From Proteobacteria bacterium UBA3413 (GTDB taxonomy: Bacteria > Pseudomonadota > Gammaproteobacteria > Magnimaribacterales > D2472): 15,479 bases of DNA. This document shows, one piece after another, positions 6,300-15,479 of the stretch. The stretch lies in the NCBI GenBank assembly GCA_002358345.1, contig DEOR01000057.1, forward strand, positions 1 to 15,479, in the 5' to 3' direction. The notes under the pieces are model-generated. The model saw nothing but the letters and a program-made list of their open reading frames with translations. It was not told the origin of the DNA and did no database searches. Both the position numbers and the translations under genes were made by a program. Position 1 is the first letter of the stretch; every line of letters begins with the position of its first letter.

Positions 6300-9200
6300 A
6301 TGTCATATAGCTATACCGAGAAAAGAAGAATAAGAAAAAACTTTGGAAGACTGCCAAAAGTCATGGAGCTTCCAAAACTCATCAAGACTCAGCTTGATTC
6401 TTACGCACAATTCCTTCAACAGCATGTTGAAGTTGGTGCAAGAGAAAACAAAGGTCTAGAAGAGGTTTTTCAGACTCTTTTCCCGATTACTAGCGTATCT
6501 GGCAATGCTGCCCTTGAGTATGTATCCTACCAGCTAGGCAAACCTGGATTTACAGTTCAGGAATGCTTGATTCAAGGTTTAAGTTATTCAGTTCCCCTTA
6601 GAATTACTGTTCGTTTGGTGATTTATGATAGAGAAACAAATTTTCAAAACGTTAAAGACGTAAAAGAAGGCGAAGTATTTATGGGTGAAGTGCCCTTGAT
6701 GACAGAGAATGGTTCATTCGTAATCAATGGAACTGAAAGGGTTGTTGTTAATCAGCTGCATAGGTCTCCGGGTGTATTTTATGACCATGATAAAGGTAAA
6801 ACTCATTCAACTGGAAAGGTTCTTTATTCTGCTCGAATTATTCCTTATAGAGGTTCTTGGTTAGATTTTGAATTTGATCCAAAGGATAATTTATATTGTC
6901 GAATTGATCGCAGAAGAAAGATTCCTGCAACTATTATTCTTAAAGCCCTAGACATGGGAACAGAAGAAATATTACAAAATTTCTATGAAATCGATACCGT
7001 CCATGTTGAAAAAGAGGGCATTAAAATTGAATTAATTCCATCAAGGCTTCGCGGGCAAACATTACCTGTAGACCTGAAGGTGAAAAGCAAGGTCATTGTA
7101 GAGGCTAACAAAAGAATTACAGCTCGTCATGTTAGAGAGCTAGAGCAAGCTAAAATAGCATCACTCAAAGTTGAGGATGATTTTTTAATTGGAAAAGTGC
7201 TGGCAAAAGATGTATTTAACCAAGAGACTGGAGAAGTCTTAATTCCAGCAAACACAGAGCTGGATCTTGCTGCTATTGAAATTCTTAGAGAATCCAAGGT
7301 AACAGAGCTATATTGTTTATATATCAATGAGCTTGATAAAGGACCTTATATCTCAACAACACTAAGAGTTGATTCAACCTCTAATAAGCTAGAAGCCTTG
7401 GTCGAAATATACAGAATGATGAGACCTGGCGAGCCGCCGACCAAAGATTCTGCAGAGCAACTATTCCAGAATCTATTTTTTAACCCTGAGAGATATGACC
7501 TTTCTGAGGTTGGCAGGATGAAATTTAACAGAAGATTAAAAATTGATTCTGTAAAAGAGGTTCCGGGCATCTTGGATGCTGATGACATTTTAGGTGTCAT
7601 GAAGGGGATTGTTAATATCAGGGATGGGCACGACAATGTTGATGACATAGACCACCTTGGAAACAGAAGAGTAAGGTCAGTTGGAGAATTGACTGCCAAC
7701 CAATTTAGAGTTGGATTAATTAGAGTTGAGAGAGCAGTGAGAGAAAGACTCAGCATGGCAGAAGCTGATGAGCTAGGCCCTCAAGATCTTATCAATGCTA
7801 AGCCGGTTACAGCTGCTATTAAAGAATTTTTTGGTTCTAGTCAGCTATCACAGTTCATGGATCAGAATAATCCTTTGTCAGAAATTACTCATAAAAGAAG
7901 GGTATCCGCTCTTGGGCCAGGAGGCCTTACAAGAGAAAGAGCAGGTTTTGAGGTGAGAGATGTTCACCCCACCCATTACGGTAGACTGTGCCCTATCGAG
8001 ACTCCCGAAGGCCCAAATATTGGTTTAATCAACTCTTTTGCTTGTTATTCAAGAACTAATTCGTACGGATTTATTGAAACTCCCTACAGAAAAGTTACTA
8101 AGAGCAAGGTAACTGATGAGATTATTTTTCTTTCAGCTATTGACGAGGCAGAGCATGTTATTGCGCAGGCTAATGCCGTGTTAGATAAAGCAGGGAAATT
8201 TTCAGATGATTTGGTGCCGGTTCGTCACAATGGCGATTCTGCTCTAATGAGTCCAGAGCGAATTGATTTGATGGATGTAGCGCCTCAACAAGTTGTATCT
8301 GTGGCAGCTTCATTGATACCATTTCTTGAGCACGATGACGCAAATAGGGCCTTGATGGGTTCCAATATGATGCGTCAAGCTGTTCCTGTATTAAAGCCCG
8401 AAAAACCACTAGTTGGAACTGGGTTTGAAACTATTGTTGCTGGTGATTCTGGCGTATGCGTAGTTTCTAAAAATAATGGTGTTGTAGAGAACGTTGATGC
8501 TGCAAGAATAGTTGTGCGAGTAACAGATTCTAAAAACTCTAATAATGCCGTAGATATATATAACCTTACAAAGTACACCCGATCCAATCAAAATACTTGC
8601 ATCAATCAGAGACCTTTAGTCTCAGTTGGAGATAAAGTTAAATTTGGTGATATCTTAGCCGATGGTCCTTCTGTTGATAATGGAGAGCTAGCTCTAGGAC
8701 AAAACATTCGCATAGCTTTCATGCCATGGAATGGATATAACTTTGAAGATTCAATCTTAATGTCAGAAAAAGTTTCCAGAGAAGATAGATTCACCTCTAT
8801 TCATATTCAGGAGCTTACTTGTATTTCAAGAGATACTAAACTTGGTTCAGAAGAGATTACTTCTGATATCCCAAATGTTGGAGAAGGCTCTCTTAATAAA
8901 CTTGATGAGTGCGGCATGGTTTATGTTGGCGCAGAGGTTAAGGCTGGTGATATTTTAGTTGGAAAAATTACCCCCAAAGGAGAGACACAGCTTTCTCCCG
9001 AAGAAAAGCTGTTACGTGCTATTTTTGGTGAAAAGGCTTCAGATGTAAAAGACACCTCTCTAAGAGTGCCTTCAAGCATTAATGGTACTGTCATTGGTGT
9101 CGAAGTCTTTACTAGAGATGGTATGGAGAAAGACGATAGAACCAAAGCAATTGAATTAGATCACCTTTCTGACGCTAAAAAAGATACAGACGATCAAGTC

Positions 9201-10370
9201 AGAATCATCAATGATGCAACGAGAATTCGACTGGTTGATATCCTTAAAGGATCCAAAGTCTCCAAAGGCCCTGGTTTAAAAAAGGGTGCTAGCATTTCTG
9301 CAGATGATCTCAAGGATCTATCGTTGGATGACTTGCTGTCTATCAGAACCTCAGATGACTCAATTAACGATGCAATTGAAGATGCTGAGAAAGCCCTTAA
9401 GTTATACCTCAAAGATATTGAAGAAAGCTTTCAAGAGAAAAAACAAAAAATTATCCGAGGGCACGATCTCGCTCCCGGAGTTATTAAGATTGTCAAAGTC
9501 TACCTTGCTGTAAAAAGAAGAATTCAGCCTGGCGATAAAATGGCTGGTCGACATGGTAATAAAGGCGTTATTTCTGAAATTATGCCAATCGAAGACATGC
9601 CTTATGATGCTGAGGGTAATCCAGTAGATATCGTCCTCAATCCATTGGGCGTGCCATCAAGGATGAATGTTGGGCAGGTTCTTGAAACTCACATGGGTGC
9701 AGCTGCCAAAGGCATTGGTCTGAAAATTAATAAAATGATTAAAGCTAAAGCAAAAGCTGATGAGCTCAAAAAATACCTTGATATTTTATATAACAAAAAT
9801 GCCACTATTAAAGAAGACTTAAATTCTTTTACTAACGCAGAGATTCAAACTCTTGCAGAAAACCTTCAAGATGGATTGCCTATTGCAACGCCTGTGTTTG
9901 ATGGCGCGAAAGAATCTGAGATCAAAGAGCTTTTAAAGCTAGCAGATCTTCCTGAATCTGGTCAGCTGACCTTATTTGATGGCAGAAGCGGTAGAAAATT
10001 TGAGCGTCCTGTGACAGTTGGTTATATGTACATGATCAAACTGAATCACTTGGTTGACGACAAGATGCATGCTAGATCTACCGGCTCATACAGCTTGGTT
10101 ACCCAGCAGCCTCTTGGTGGTAAAGCTCAGTTTGGTGGTCAAAGATTTGGTGAGATGGAAGTGTGGGCGCTTGAAGCATATGGTGCCGCTTATACCTTGC
10201 AGGAAATGCTTACAGTTAAATCTGATGATGTTGCCGGAAGAACAAAGATGTACAAAAACATCGTCGACGGAAACTATCAAATGGATGCCAATACTCCTGA
10301 GTCATTTAATGTGCTGACAAAAGAGATTAGATCGCTTGGAATAAACTTAGAATTAGATTCAGATAATTAG
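6300..10370 (+). CDS. rpoB: DNA-directed RNA polymerase subunit beta
   Basis: The beta subunit forms one pincer of RNA polymerase and part of the active centre. The product is 1356 aa (E. coli 1342). The rifampicin pocket is intact, with Gln518, Asp521, His531 and Ser536 at the places of E. coli 513, 516, 526 and 531, so a rifampicin-sensitive type is expected. [21 protein letters not shown] follows in conserved form. The active-site block [13 protein letters not shown] is at 1077-1089, with the two conserved lysines at 1080 and 1088. The C-terminal [21 protein letters not shown] is intact. The ATG has only a weak AAGAG upstream, so translation may depend on coupling to rplL or on unstructured AT-rich RNA. 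Numerous AGA codons are used. Confidence 0.98.
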   Translation: MSYSYTEKRRIRKNFGRLPKVMELPKLIKTQLDSYAQFLQQHVEVGARENKGLEEVFQTLFPITSVSGNAALEYVSYQLGKPGFTVQECLIQGLSYSVPLRITVRLVIYDRETNFQNVKDVKEGEVFMGEVPLMTENGSFVINGTERVVVNQLHRSPGVFYDHDKGKTHSTGKVLYSARIIPYRGSWLDFEFDPKDNLYCRIDRRRKIPATIILKALDMGTEEILQNFYEIDTVHVEKEGIKIELIPSRLRGQTLPVDLKVKSKVIVEANKRITARHVRELEQAKIASLKVEDDFLIGKVLAKDVFNQETGEVLIPANTELDLAAIEILRESKVTELYCLYINELDKGPYISTTLRVDSTSNKLEALVEIYRMMRPGEPPTKDSAEQLFQNLFFNPERYDLSEVGRMKFNRRLKIDSVKEVPGILDADDILGVMKGIVNIRDGHDNVDDIDHLGNRRVRSVGELTANQFRVGLIRVERAVRERLSMAEADELGPQDLINAKPVTAAIKEFFGSSQLSQFMDQNNPLSEITHKRRVSALGPGGLTRERAGFEVRDVHPTHYGRLCPIETPEGPNIGLINSFACYSRTNSYGFIETPYRKVTKSKVTDEIIFLSAIDEAEHVIAQANAVLDKAGKFSDDLVPVRHNGDSALMSPERIDLMDVAPQQVVSVAASLIPFLEHDDANRALMGSNMMRQAVPVLKPEKPLVGTGFETIVAGDSGVCVVSKNNGVVENVDAARIVVRVTDSKNSNNAVDIYNLTKYTRSNQNTCINQRPLVSVGDKVKFGDILADGPSVDNGELALGQNIRIAFMPWNGYNFEDSILMSEKVSREDRFTSIHIQELTCISRDTKLGSEEITSDIPNVGEGSLNKLDECGMVYVGAEVKAGDILVGKITPKGETQLSPEEKLLRAIFGEKASDVKDTSLRVPSSINGTVIGVEVFTRDGMEKDDRTKAIELDHLSDAKKDTDDQVRIINDATRIRLVDILKGSKVSKGPGLKKGASISADDLKDLSLDDLLSIRTSDDSINDAIEDAEKALKLYLKDIEESFQEKKQKIIRGHDLAPGVIKIVKVYLAVKRRIQPGDKMAGRHGNKGVISEIMPIEDMPYDAEGNPVDIVLNPLGVPSRMNVGQVLETHMGAAAKGIGLKINKMIKAKAKADELKKYLDILYNKNATIKEDLNSFTNAEIQTLAENLQDGLPIATPVFDGAKESEIKELLKLADLPESGQLTLFDGRSGRKFERPVTVGYMYMIKLNHLVDDKMHARSTGSYSLVTQQPLGGKAQFGGQRFGEMEVWALEAYGAAYTLQEMLTVKSDDVAGRTKMYKNIVDGNYQMDANTPESFNVLTKEIRSLGINLELDSDN

Positions 10371-10373
10371 GAG
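10368..10373 (+). promoter_or_regulatory. Ribosome-binding site deciding the TTG start of rpoC
   Basis: TAGGAG overlaps the rpoB stop codon (TAG, 10368-10370) and lies six bases before the TTG at 10380. Its spacing, and the match of the [11 protein letters not shown]-terminus to the family, fix the TTG as the start. The overlap of stop codon and site suggests translational coupling of beta and beta'. Confidence 0.8.
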
Positions 10374-10379
10374 AAATAA

Positions 10380-13300
10380 TTGAAAGATTTACTAAACTCA
10401 TTAAAAGCCAAGCAAGAAGATTTTACTTCTATTACTGCTGGTCTAGCTTCTCCTCAAATGGTCCGATCTTGGTCGTTTGGCGAAGTGAAGAAACCTGAAA
10501 CTATTAACTATAGAACCTTTAAGCCTGAAAGAGATGGGCTATTCTGTGCAAAAATCTTTGGCCCAGTAAAAGATTATGAGTGTGTTTGTGGAAAATATAA
10601 ACGCATGAAGCACCGAGGCGTTGTGTGTGAAAAATGTGGCGTAGAGGTGACTCTTGCTAAAGTTAGACGAGACAGAATGGGGCACATTGAACTTGCTGCG
10701 CCGGTTGCTCATATTTGGTTTTTAAAGTCTCTTCCATCTAGGATTGGTTTATTGCTAGATATAACATTGAGAGAAATTGAGCGAGTCCTGTATTTTGAAA
10801 GCTACATTGTTACAGACCCTGGATTGACAGAGCTAGAGAAATGCCAAATTTTAACCGAAGAAGAATATATTGAAGCCTTCGATGTGCATGGAGATGAGTT
10901 TACTGCTTCCATGGGTGCGGAGGCAGTCCAAATGCTTCTTCAAGAATTAGATTTAGAAGAGGAGATTAGAATTATTAGAGAGGAGGTTCCTCAAACTAAC
11001 TCTGACACGAAGTTAAAAAAATTATCGAAGCGATTAAAGCTGCTAGAAGCTTTTAATGAGACTGGAAACAAACCCGAGTGGATGATCATGAATGTCTTGC
11101 CAATATTGCCGCCAGACCTTAGGCCGCTTGTTCCACTAGAAGGTGGGCGATTTGCTACCTCTGATCTGAATGACCTTTATAGAAGAGTTATCAATAGAAA
11201 TAATAGATTAAAACGTCTTTTAGAACTGAGCGCACCTGACATCATTGTTAGAAATGAAAAGCGAATGCTTCAAGAGAGTGTTGATGCTCTTCTTGATAAT
11301 GGTAGAAGGGGTAGAGTTATTACTGGAACTAATAAACGACCTTTAAAATCTCTAGCAGACATGATTAAAGGTAAAGGTGGAAGATTTAGACAAAATCTTT
11401 TGGGCAAGCGAGTGGATTACTCTGGAAGATCAGTAATTGTTGCAGGCCCGAACTTGAAGTTACATCAATGTGGCTTGCCAAAGAAAATGGCTCTTGAGCT
11501 ATTCAAGCCCTATGTTTATGGGAAACTAGAAGAGAACGAACTAGCAACAACCATTAAGGCAGCTAAAAAGCTTGTAGAGAGAGAAACCCCGGAAGTATGG
11601 CAAATCTTAGAAGAAGTGATCAGGGAACACCCCATTCTATTAAACAGGGCTCCAACTCTTCACAGATTGGGCATTCAAGCTTTTGAGCCTTTGTTAGTAG
11701 AGGGTAAAGCCATTCAATTGCATCCGTTAGTTTGTGTTGCGTTTAATGCTGATTTTGATGGCGACCAAATGGCTGTTCATGTACCCCTTTCAATTGAGGC
11801 TCAGCTTGAAGCGAGAGCCTTAATGATGTCAACAAATAATATCCTTTCCCCTGCAAATGGAGAGCCTATTATTAATCCTACTCAGGACATTGTCTTAGGT
11901 CTATATTATATGACCCGTGACAAAGTAAATGTCAAAGGTGATGGCAGGGTCTTTAGTAACCCCGATGAGGTTTTAAGGGCTTATGAGACGGAAACTCTTG
12001 ATATTCATGCCAGTATTAAATGCCGGATTACAAATGCAGATAAAGGTACTTTCTTAGAGGAAACTACTGTTGGGCGCGTCCTAGTCTGGAGAATTACCCC
12101 AATTGAAGTTGGTTTTGATAACGTGAATAAGACCTTAGATAAAAAATCTGTTTCAAAGCTCATAGATATTTCTTACAGAAAGGCGGGACTCAAATCTACG
12201 GTTATCTTTGCTGATCAGTTGATGTACTTAGGTTTTGACCATTCAACAAGATCCGGATCATCGATTGGAGTTGATGATTTTGTTATTCCTGATGAAAAAG
12301 CAGGAATTATTGATGCCGCCGAAAAGGAAGTGAAAGCAATCGAAACTCAGTTTGAGTCTGGGTTAGTAACTCAGGGTGAGCGTTACAACAAAGTAATTGA
12401 TATTTGGTCAAGAGCTAATGAAAAAGTTGCTAAGGCCATGATGACAAAAATTAGTACCGACCAAGTGGTTGATAGAGATGGGAATGAGATTGATCAAGCA
12501 TCATTTAATTCTGTATTTATCTATGCAGATTCTGGTGCGCGGGGCTCCCCTGCACAGATTAGGCAGCTTTCTGGAATGCGTGGACTAATGTCCAAGCCAG
12601 ATGGATCAATTATTGAGACACCCATTACTGCAAACTTTAGAGAAGGACTATCTGTTCTGCAGTACTTTATTTCTACCCATGGAGCTCGTAAAGGTCTTGC
12701 AGATACAGCTCTTAAAACAGCTAACTCTGGGTACCTAACTAGACGCCTTTGTGACGTTGCAATGGATTCTGTTGTTGTAGAAGTAGATTGCGGCACCGAA
12801 CAATCAGTGGTCGTTTCGTCTATTGTTGAGGGCGGAGAGATTATCCAACCATTAACTGAAAGAATATTGGGAAGAGTTATTGCTGAAGCTATCTCTGATG
12901 CTGAAGGCGTTGAGTTATTCCCTTTAGGCCATTTAATTGATGAGAATTCATTAATGAAAATTGATGAATTGAATCTGGCTTCTCTCAGGGTTCGTTCTCC
13001 TATGACCTGTGAAGCAAGCTATGGCGTTTGTGCCACATGTTATGGTCGTGATTTAGCCAGAGGGCATCTTGTTCATCGTGGCGAGGCTGTCGGTGTCGTT
13101 GCCGCTCAATCCATTGGAGAGCCGGGCACCCAGCTGACTATGAGAACATTCCATATTGGCGGAGCTGCATCTAGCTCTTCTGAAGACAATGCAATTGTTG
13201 TAAACAGCTCAGGCGTTATTAAATTTTCCTCTGATATTAAAACTGTTACCAATAAAGATAAGCAAGAAGTTGTTGTTTCAAGAAATAGCAAGGTCACTTT

Positions 13301-14561
13301 AACCGATGAAAAAGGTAAGCTGATTGAGCAGCATAAAGTGAAATATGGGTCCACTCTATTCGTTAAGAATAATACTATTATTGAGCCTGGTGTTAAGGTT
13401 GCCGGTTGGGATCCTTATACGAGACCAATTATTACAGAGGTTGAAGGTATTGTGCAGTTTTCTGATATTGAAGATGGCGTGACTGTTATGTCTAAAACTG
13501 ATGAGCTAACTGGCCTAACTAGTATTGAAGTTATTGATGTTTCTGAAAGACCAACAGCTGGAAAAGATAAAGTTCCAGCAATTGCATTGGTAGATGCTAA
13601 AGGTAAGCCTGTAACTTTAGGGGAGCATAAAACTCCTGCTAATTACTCGTTACCCGCAAAAGCATTGGTCAACCTCAAAAACGGAAAAAAACTATACGCT
13701 GGTGAAGTATTGGCGAGGATTCCATTAGAGGGATCTAAAACAAAAGATATCACTGGTGGCTTGCCGCGAGTTGCTGATTTATTTGAAGCAAGAAAACCTA
13801 AAGATGCTGCAGTACTTGCGGAGGAAAGTGGGACCATTGCCTTCGGAAAAGAAACTAAAGGCAAAATCAGGCTAGTGATAACTTTAGATGGCGCAACTAA
13901 GAAATCTCATAATGTCGAAATGCTGATCCCTAAACACAGAACATTGACAGTGTTCGAGGGTGAGAGAATTGAAAAAGGTGACATTATTTCTGATGGACCG
14001 CTTAGTCCGCATGATATTTTGAGACTTAGAGGCATTCCTGAATTGACCAACTTTGTGGTGAATGAAGTGCAGGATGTTTACAGACTTCAAGGAGTATTAA
14101 TTAACGACAAGCACATTGAGACTATTCTTAGGCAGATGCTAAGAAAGGCTTTAATTATTGATGGCGAGGATACTAAGTTTATTCAAGGAGATCAGGTCGA
14201 ATATGATGAACTTGTTGAAGAAAATGCTAAAGCAACTGCTGCTGGCAAAGAGCCAGCTCAGTTTGAAAGGATATTACTTGGCATAACCAAAGCCTCGCTA
14301 ACTACTAGCTCGTTTATTTCTGCTGCTTCTTTTCAAGAAACTACAAGGGTTTTAACCGAAGCATCAGTGACCGGGAAAGTCGATTATCTTCGAGGGTTAA
14401 AAGAAAACGTTGTTGTGGGTAGACTTATACCAGCCGGTACTGGCATGGAGTTCCACGATAAAATGGCTGCTAAGAATGCAAGTGATTCATCTGAATCAAT
14501 GCTTTCTGAGGATGATATCGAAGCAGCTCTAAGACAAGAATTACAACAAAGCGAGGAATAA
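10380..14561 (+). CDS. rpoC: DNA-directed RNA polymerase subunit beta'
   Basis: Beta' carries the catalytic magnesium and the DNA clamp of RNA polymerase. The product is 1393 aa (E. coli 1407). The N-terminal zinc ribbon has Cys68, Cys70, Cys83 and Cys86. The catalytic NADFDGDQM is at 456-464, with Asp458, Asp460 and Asp462 as metal ligands. The second zinc site is Cys804, Cys877, Cys884 and Cys887. The bridge helix/trigger loop stretch [19 protein letters not shown] is intact. It is followed by an insertion of nearly 200 residues before [15 protein letters not shown], corresponding to the SI3 insertion of gammaproteobacterial polymerases. The start is TTG (GTG in E. coli), fixed by TAGGAG six bases upstream. 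It ends 50 bp before rpsL. Confidence 0.98.
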   Translation: MKDLLNSLKAKQEDFTSITAGLASPQMVRSWSFGEVKKPETINYRTFKPERDGLFCAKIFGPVKDYECVCGKYKRMKHRGVVCEKCGVEVTLAKVRRDRMGHIELAAPVAHIWFLKSLPSRIGLLLDITLREIERVLYFESYIVTDPGLTELEKCQILTEEEYIEAFDVHGDEFTASMGAEAVQMLLQELDLEEEIRIIREEVPQTNSDTKLKKLSKRLKLLEAFNETGNKPEWMIMNVLPILPPDLRPLVPLEGGRFATSDLNDLYRRVINRNNRLKRLLELSAPDIIVRNEKRMLQESVDALLDNGRRGRVITGTNKRPLKSLADMIKGKGGRFRQNLLGKRVDYSGRSVIVAGPNLKLHQCGLPKKMALELFKPYVYGKLEENELATTIKAAKKLVERETPEVWQILEEVIREHPILLNRAPTLHRLGIQAFEPLLVEGKAIQLHPLVCVAFNADFDGDQMAVHVPLSIEAQLEARALMMSTNNILSPANGEPIINPTQDIVLGLYYMTRDKVNVKGDGRVFSNPDEVLRAYETETLDIHASIKCRITNADKGTFLEETTVGRVLVWRITPIEVGFDNVNKTLDKKSVSKLIDISYRKAGLKSTVIFADQLMYLGFDHSTRSGSSIGVDDFVIPDEKAGIIDAAEKEVKAIETQFESGLVTQGERYNKVIDIWSRANEKVAKAMMTKISTDQVVDRDGNEIDQASFNSVFIYADSGARGSPAQIRQLSGMRGLMSKPDGSIIETPITANFREGLSVLQYFISTHGARKGLADTALKTANSGYLTRRLCDVAMDSVVVEVDCGTEQSVVVSSIVEGGEIIQPLTERILGRVIAEAISDAEGVELFPLGHLIDENSLMKIDELNLASLRVRSPMTCEASYGVCATCYGRDLARGHLVHRGEAVGVVAAQSIGEPGTQLTMRTFHIGGAASSSSEDNAIVVNSSGVIKFSSDIKTVTNKDKQEVVVSRNSKVTLTDEKGKLIEQHKVKYGSTLFVKNNTIIEPGVKVAGWDPYTRPIITEVEGIVQFSDIEDGVTVMSKTDELTGLTSIEVIDVSERPTAGKDKVPAIALVDAKGKPVTLGEHKTPANYSLPAKALVNLKNGKKLYAGEVLARIPLEGSKTKDITGGLPRVADLFEARKPKDAAVLAEESGTIAFGKETKGKIRLVITLDGATKKSHNVEMLIPKHRTLTVFEGERIEKGDIISDGPLSPHDILRLRGIPELTNFVVNEVQDVYRLQGVLINDKHIETILRQMLRKALIIDGEDTKFIQGDQVEYDELVEENAKATAAGKEPAQFERILLGITKASLTTSSFISAASFQETTRVLTEASVTGKVDYLRGLKENVVVGRLIPAGTGMEFHDKMAAKNASDSSESMLSEDDIEAALRQELQQSEE

Positions 14562-14563
14562 TG

Positions 14564-14592
14564 TTGACCGCAGTTAATCCTCTCTATAAAAT
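14564..14592 (+). promoter_or_regulatory. Candidate sigma70 promoter for rpsL-rpsG (str operon)
   Basis: TTGACC (14564-14569) and TAAAAT (14587-14592) each match five of six consensus bases and are 17 bp apart, beginning two bases after the rpoC stop. The overlapping TATAAA at 14585-14590 would give 15 bp spacing. A GC-rich CGCG discriminator follows. The predicted start near 14599 would leave a leader of only about 13 nt before the rpsL ATG. Confidence 0.58.
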
Positions 14593-14611
14593 CGCGATCA
14601 ACTAGGAAATT

Positions 14612-14983
14612 ATGGCTACAGTAAATCAATTAATAAGAAAACCTCGCAAACCAAAAGTGAGGAAAACTGACGTGCCTGCTCTGGAGAAATCTCCGCAACG
14701 AAGAGGTGTTTGTACTCGTGTGTATACGACTACTCCAAAAAAACCTAATTCAGCTCTCAGGAAGGTCTGCAGAGTTAGATTGACCAGTGGGTATGAAGTT
14801 ACTTCATATATTGGTGGTGAGGGGCATAACCTGCAAGAGCATTCTGTTGTTCTTATCCGCGGTGGTCGAGTAAAAGATCTGCCTGGTGTTAGATATCATA
14901 CTGTGAGGGGAGCATTGGATACTTCCGCTGTTGCTAATAGAAAACAAAGAAGATCAAAATATGGAGCCAAAAAAGGTAAATAA
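14612..14983 (+). CDS. rpsL: 30S ribosomal protein S12
   Basis: S12 sits at the decoding centre of the 30S subunit and affects accuracy. The 123-aa product is full length and nearly colinear with E. coli S12. The streptomycin-determining lysines are present in wild-type form, in [10 protein letters not shown] (residues 39-48) and GGRVKDLPG (84-92), so a streptomycin-sensitive type is expected. The aspartate after the second lysine, the RimO methylthiolation site in E. coli, is kept. AGGA lies only four bases before the ATG, a tight ribosome-binding site. Two bases separate the stop from rpsG. Confidence 0.98.
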   Translation: MATVNQLIRKPRKPKVRKTDVPALEKSPQRRGVCTRVYTTTPKKPNSALRKVCRVRLTSGYEVTSYIGGEGHNLQEHSVVLIRGGRVKDLPGVRYHTVRGALDTSAVANRKQRRSKYGAKKGK

Positions 14984-14985
14984 TT

Positions 14986-15456
14986 ATGCCAAGAAGAAGA
15001 AGTCCTGAGAAAAGAAAAATTCTACCTGATCCTAAATACAAAGATGTCATAGTGGCCAAGTTCATGAATCACATCATGAGAGATGGAAAAAAGTCTGTTG
15101 CAGAAAAAATAGTTTATGGTGCTTTTGATAAAATTGATAAAGCTGCAAAATCTGACCCAGTTGAATTATTTAAAAAAGCTCTGGATACAATCGGTCCAAT
15201 GGTCGAGGTTAAATCTAGGCGAGTCGGCGGGGCAACTTATCAGATACCCACTGAAGTTAGGCCTTCAAGAAGACAGGCGCTGGCAATGAGATGGTTGGTT
15301 GAAGCGGCTAGAAAAAGAAGTGAAAAGTCCATGGATCATAGGTTGGCTGGAGAGCTAACTGACGCAGCAGAAGGTAAAGGATCTGCGGTTAAAAAGAAAG
15401 AAGATGTTCATCGCATGGCCGAAGCCAACAAAGCTTTCTCTCATTTCCGTTTTTAA
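14986..15456 (+). CDS. rpsG: 30S ribosomal protein S7
   Basis: S7 nucleates assembly of the 30S head by binding the 3' domain of 16S rRNA and contacts E-site tRNA. The 156-aa product is complete, from [20 protein letters not shown] to a C-terminal [10 protein letters not shown]. The rRNA-contacting block [20 protein letters not shown] is intact. The ATG is two bases after the rpsL stop, with AAAGG inside the end of rpsL as a probable ribosome-binding site. In E. coli the rpsL-rpsG spacer is nearly 100 nt and is the S7 feedback target; no such spacer exists here. The next 23 bases hold no start codon for the expected fusA, which must lie beyond the window. Confidence 0.98.
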   Translation: MPRRRSPEKRKILPDPKYKDVIVAKFMNHIMRDGKKSVAEKIVYGAFDKIDKAAKSDPVELFKKALDTIGPMVEVKSRRVGGATYQIPTEVRPSRRQALAMRWLVEAARKRSEKSMDHRLAGELTDAAEGKGSAVKKKEDVHRMAEANKAFSHFRF

Positions 15457-15479
15457 TATTATTCATTATTTAGGTTTTT

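Noticed and set aside
7346..7756. 136-codon minus-strand open frame inside rpoB, and similar antisense frames in tuf, rplJ and rpoC
   Set aside because: They are fully inside conserved genes, show no recognisable domain, and have the composition of reverse-complement shadows.
7845..7920. Possible rifampicin- or streptomycin-resistance changes in rpoB and rpsL
   Set aside because: The key residues in the rifampicin pocket and the two S12 lysines are the wild-type ones.
13144..13750. Long stretch after the trigger loop of RpoC as a foreign insertion or inserted domain
   Set aside because: It is in the position and about the size of the SI3 insertion normal in gammaproteobacterial beta' subunits.

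Overview
The window is core bacterial chromosome carrying the transcription-translation supercluster: tRNAs, tuf, secE-nusG, rplKAJL, rpoBC and rpsLG. It is most probably from a gammaproteobacterium. Evidence for this is the tRNA-Tyr/tRNA-Thr/tuf/tRNA-Trp/secE order, an RpoC with the large lineage-specific insertion in the trigger loop, an L10-type leader before rplJ, and rpoC running straight into rpsL-rpsG. By eye the DNA is AT-rich, the spacers are very short, and AGA is the main arginine codon even in tuf. A small, streamlined (perhaps marine) lineage would fit, but that is inference and I cannot name a genus. I see no mobile element, CRISPR array, phage gene, toxin-antitoxin pair or pseudogene.

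Layout. Positions 1-1442 are read leftward: birA (biotin protein ligase without a DNA-binding domain), msrA (methionine sulfoxide reductase A) and tRNA-Thr(UGU). From 1443 everything is read rightward. tRNA-Tyr(GUA) comes first, behind its own candidate promoter. A second and better promoter follows, then tRNA-Thr(GGU) and tuf, closed by an intrinsic terminator. Next come tRNA-Trp(CCA), secE, nusG, rplK and rplA, packed with overlaps or gaps of a few bases (24 bp between tRNA-Trp and secE). A 151-bp spacer with a structured L10-type leader precedes rplJ-rplL-rpoB-rpoC. A 50-bp gap with a good promoter precedes rpsL-rpsG, and the window ends 23 bases after rpsG, where fusA would be expected. 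No gene-free stretch exceeds about 150 bp.

How it works together. The cluster supplies tRNAs and EF-Tu for elongation, SecE for the membrane translocon, NusG for RNA polymerase processivity and coupling, the L1/L11/L10/L12 proteins of the ribosomal stalk regions, the beta and beta' subunits of RNA polymerase, and the S12/S7 proteins of the 30S subunit. The notable feature is regulatory. The spacers that hold the L1 target (before rplK), the rplL-rpoB attenuator/RNase III site and the S7 target (rpsL-rpsG) in E. coli are reduced to overlaps or a few bases, whereas the L10 leader is kept. I found no unknown gene. The points worth following up are regulatory compaction and tRNA rearrangement, not a new system.
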